Shown one piece after another: positions 60,719 to 64,000 of a DNA stretch of 64,000 nucleotides. A program made the position numbers and the translations under genes. Within the stretch, counting starts at the first letter, position 1. Every line of letters starts with the position of its first letter. A model generated the notes under the pieces. The model worked only from the letters and a program-made list of their open reading frames with translations, searched no databases and had not been told where the DNA came from. Source of the DNA: Amyloporia xantha (Eukaryota; Basidiomycota; Agaricomycetes; Polyporales; Adustoporiaceae); contig JAYKKR010000037.1 in NCBI GenBank assembly GCA_036971615.1, positions 62,001 through 126,000 on the forward strand, given 5' to 3'.

Positions 60719-62479
60719 TCAAGCCGCAACTTCCCCGACGTGATCGTCCGAGCCCGATCCTTCATCTGAGTCGTCCTGGGCGTCTGGCTCTGTCCCTTCA
60801 TCTTTGGAGTTTGATTTCCCCGAGTCGCGAACTCCACTGCCTGACGCAACATTTCTTGCGGTACCCAATCCGACCGCGTCGTATTCTTCCTTCAGAGCGT
60901 ATTCGAGCATAAGCTTGAATGTTCCCTGAGAGGACAGCATCTGCAAGGGATGAGAGCCGTCGCGACAAGAGGGTTTGTGCTTTGGCCAGTCCGCTCTCTG
61001 ACAATGTGAGCTGCAGTAGTAGATCTAGCCCGTCGTTCAGAGCCGTTTGCTGCAGGAGGAGCCGCGTGCGCAGTAGAAATCACGAAACATACCCGCCTGC
61101 AGCGACTGCAGCGCTTCATCTTGTCTTCCGCTATCTTGCACTCCTGCTCGATCTCTAGCCGAGAACGCGAGTCTTTACCCAGGTCAATGTACTTGTCGAT
61201 AGCCATGTTCCACAGGTCCGAGCGCCGTTGTCCTTCGACCTTGCTGACCTGCTTCTCCCATGGGCTATGCGCGGAGGGGTACCGTAAGGATGGGCAATCT
61301 GCGATAAAGAACACGAGCTCACATAGGGAATGTCCCTACCCTCCCGTGCAGGCCAGCGTACATGAAAGCAGGATCCACCAGATCAGACTTGACTAGCGTG
61401 TCTGTGACTTTGGCCAAAGTTTCCTGTCGTTTTGCGCGTACTTCCTCGCTGAGCTCCGGCTCGCTGTCGTCGTCCGACCCGTATCCCTGCTGCAAGCGTA
61501 TCTGTCGCCTCAACATATCCATAGGGTCGTCCCTTGTGGTGATGATCTTGATGCGCTGAAGACGCTCGTCCCACCCCTCCCACGTCTCGAAGTCCCGCCG
61601 CTTGCAGCACTTCCGGAACACCTTCTGCGAACCGCACATGCACAAGATGTCCGGCGGATACGGCCTCGGGTTCGTCGCGTGACATTCAGAGAGCAGCTTT
61701 CCAGACCAGCAAGGACATGGTCGAGCCGGTCTCGGCGGGAGACTCAGGCTCGATGCTGTGCGGAGTAGCGATGCCAGCTTCGTTACGTCTGCGGCGGTAT
61801 GAGTTGTCTCAAAAGGCGGGATGCCCGACGGTGGCACTCGCGCTCCGCAACGGAGAAGCAGCTCCATGAGCGTCCAATCCACAGCCAGCCATGCCGGCAT
61901 AAATGGGTAGGCGCGGTTATACATCGAGATGTTTACGTCTGCGCCCTGCTCGATCAGCAAGATAGCGATCTTCTTGATGCGCCGGCGGGTGTGCACCTGA
62001 CGGTCCTCGGCGTCAGGGTCGTCTGGCACGCGACAGTACGTGGCGAGCATCTTGAGGGCGACGAAGAGCGCGGTTGCGCCCTCGCTGTCTTGCTGGTCGA
62101 TGTCCACCCCGAGACGAATGCACTCGTACGCAAGGGGCACGTCGCCGAACTTGGCGGCAAAGTGCAAGAACGTGCGCTGCTCGATTTCGGCGAACTCCTT
62201 CCACATTTCGTTGTAGAGCCGTCTTTCTGGATTCAGAGGAAGCCAACGCCGGCAGAACACGAGCGGACTGCCATCGCCGGCGTCCTCGCTGTTCGAGAGC
62301 AGCTCGTTGCGGAAGGAGATGTAAGGCTGCCAGAAGATGAATGAGTCTTTGATCCCGCGTGGATCTCTGCGCAGCTCCTCGAGCAGGTCCTGGGGTAGAT
62401 ATGTGTTCACGTCATGCAGATTCAGAGGAAGCAGAAATTCGTCCGTTATTATTGGCGTGCTCGAGCGCGGGACTTGCAT
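60719..62479 (-). CDS. Ankyrin / SEC-C / MYND zinc-finger protein, with apparent frameshift
   Basis: Start MQVPRSSTPIITDEF (62479); an in-frame Met 71 codons earlier (62692) is less likely. Ankyrin repeats: RTFLHFAAKFGDVPLAYECI, DSEGATALFVALKM, LLIEQGADVNISMYNRAYPF. A SEC-C-like cysteine pair region follows (CPCWSGKLLSECHA, then CMCGSQKVFRKCCKRR). A final exon completes a MYND finger: CSRCRR joined in phase 0 (intron acceptor GGGCTAG) to IYYCSSHCQRADWPKHKPSC, all seven Cys and the His in place. The tail is acidic. At 61334-61340 the frame HGRVGTFPM-stop must shift by one base to continue as GHSLCELVFFIADCPSL; no ordinary intron restores phase. It is either a one-base insertion in a G-run (error or mutation) or an unusual splice. 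MYND fingers bind proline-rich partners. Confidence 0.78.
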
Positions 62480-63660
62480 GGCCCATGAGCGACGTTGACA
62501 CAAGAATACAACGAAAGGGATCCGGACGACGATGCATGCTAGTCTCCCTTTAATCACGTGCATACAGTTCGCTGCCCCATGTTCATTGGTGATTGCCTCG
62601 ATCGCAATAAGCCAGCCTATGGAATGGATCCAGCCAGTCTTCGCAAACGCGCCGCGGCGTTGATCGTCGTCCAGCTCTCGCCTCTTTCCCAACCCAACGC
62701 AGTGCTACGCGCACCCTCCTCACGTCGCCTCCTCTCGTCTGGTCCGTCTCCGAGCTCCGTCTTCCGTCTCTCGCTGTCCTCCGGCCTCCGTCTCTTACTG
62801 CTCCCTGTCTGTTTCTCTGCCCACGCTCTGCGCCCTGCAAATCCATTCCTCGCAACGTCCGCTCTCACAGTGTATTCATCCAACCCACGTCGCGTTCACC
62901 ACGTCCTATCGCCTACGAGCAGCAGGACACAGCGAATGCACTCCAGCCGAACGGGCATAACAGTGGCGCTCACTCTCCTCTCTCGCCCACCTCCGTCGCT
63001 GCGTTGAGCTACTTCGCTAGCTCCTCCGCTCTGTGCTCGCTCAGGTGCCCCCGCTTCATCCCGCGTCCCTCGACTTCGCTTGCCCGAGCACGCACTGGTA
63101 AAAGCTCCAGCGGTGAGGGATATGCAAGCAGCCCTGTGTAGCCGGTATGCCTATTCCCGTGTTCCTTACGCTCTTTGCTCACAGACCCGGCCTCTGTCCG
63201 TAGACAGTCATTCCCCTGCAGCTAGTCTCCTCCCGCCCTCATTCTTCAGCATTCGAACTACGCGCATACGTCCATCCCGTGCAGCCAACGTCGCTCAGCA
63301 AACCGCACGCACACATTGCCGTAAATGCACGCAGTACGCAGCGCGAATGTCCCCCGAACGGGCCAGTGGCGCTCAATATTGCGAGCGTCTGGATACCAGC
63401 ACCCCGGTGAGCACAGATGCCCGCTATGTGCGCGGGACACATCGTGCGCGTGTCCGTACGCAGCCGACGCCAAGAGCGACGCGAGAGAGCTGCGCTGGAT
63501 AGGCGTAGTTCTCATGGCATCAGGCGCACGCGCGCTGCGAGGAATCCGCCGTCGGTACGTCATGAACATAATTATACTTTGTTTCTATTTACACGTTTGC
63601 CTAACCAAGCATCGACGATCGCCGTCCCTCCCCTTGCAGGCCTCTACTCTCGACGCTCAC
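62480..63660. other. Pyrimidine-rich upstream region
   Basis: The + strand from about 62640 to 63060 is rich in CTCC/TCTC, like a fungal promoter or long 5' UTR. Several frames are open by composition (62558-63007; also 63080-63502), but no protein features appear. It is divergent from the MYND gene. Confidence 0.4.
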
Positions 63661-64000
63661 ATGTCCCCACCCGCAGCCGACCACACCCACGCGCTGTGCG
63701 CTGGCACTAGCACCCCTAGACAGCCTTCCCCGTCCCCATCGGCGCGCTTTGCTCATCGAACATCAAGCACGGGGTGCATAGCCGAATACGAACGAGCGCA
63801 TCCATGGCACAAACGCGTACCGCGCGTCGTTACATCGTATGGCAAGACGAGAGTGGGGGCGCGTGAACTGACAGCCAAAGGGATGCGCGCCGGTGCCCTC
63901 GCTCCCCCAGCGCGGCTTGTTCGCTGCGTACGGTCCCGGTCCGAGTCAGACTTCAAGACCATCAGTGCAGCCCACCCCGCACCGTCCGCTGTCCACTGCG
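63661..64000 (+). CDS. Possible start of a gene running off the right edge
   Basis: Open frame of 113 codons from MSPPAADHTHAL to the window end, directly after a CTTGCAG acceptor-like site (63633-63639). The sequence is GC-rich and Ser/Pro/Arg-rich, so openness may be chance. No domain seen. An overlapping antisense frame exists (63753-63962). Confidence 0.22.
   Translation, partial: MSPPAADHTHALCAGTSTPRQPSPSPSARFAHRTSSTGCIAEYERAHPWHKRVPRVVTSYGKTRVGARELTAKGMRAGALAPPARLVRCVRSRSESDFKTISAAHPAPSAVHC

Overview
The window is nuclear DNA from a filamentous basidiomycete, most likely a mushroom-forming Agaricomycete and possibly a polypore. Evidence: genes are split by many 45-90 nt GT-AG introns; several families are typical of mushrooms (DUF6534 membrane proteins, F-box-like proteins with degenerate repeats, a MYND/ankyrin protein, a peroxidase-P450 oxygenase); and a KDZ-class DNA transposon is present. 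There are no operons, and no CRISPR array, rRNA or convincing tRNA was seen. All exon joins were worked out by eye.

Layout. 1-2420: 3' part of a Ste20-type PAK kinase gene (+). 2981-12918: very large Tel1/ATM checkpoint kinase (-), followed on the same strand by the 9-1-1 clamp subunit Rad9 (14528-16603), so two partners of one DNA-damage pathway are neighbours. 16.9-25.5 kb is gene-poor: a 420-bp hAT-like MITE, doubtful gene pieces, one DUF6534 membrane-protein gene (21743-23765) and two more short inverted-repeat elements (24327-24893 and 24964-25531). 25557-33166 is a 7.6-kb KDZ transposon with 338-bp terminal inverted repeats and a 6-bp target duplication. It holds a transposase broken by two in-frame stops, one intact passenger gene of unknown function, and a damaged HMG-like passenger gene.

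34.2-35.6 kb: tandem pair of acidic-tailed unknown proteins (-). 36.6-38.9 kb: Zn2Cys6 transcription factor (-) whose zinc cluster is split by a 13-nt micro-exon. 40.2-44.3 kb: tandem pair of F-box-like proteins (+), the second without a visible start codon. 44.8-46.0 kb: zinc-ribbon-like unknown (+). 46.7-47.8 kb: coatomer epsilon subunit (-). 48.9-53.7 kb: linoleate diol synthase/Ppo-type oxygenase (+). 53.9-54.4 kb: diphthamide J-protein Dph4 (-). 54.9-56.7 kb: DUF676 lipase (+). 57.4-59.0 kb: coiled-coil unknown (+). 60.7-62.5 kb: ankyrin/SEC-C/MYND protein (-) with an apparent frameshift. The right edge is GC-rich, with an open frame running off the end.

Functionally this is ordinary housekeeping and signalling sequence interrupted by one block of transposable elements. 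The KDZ element with its passenger genes is the best candidate for something little described.
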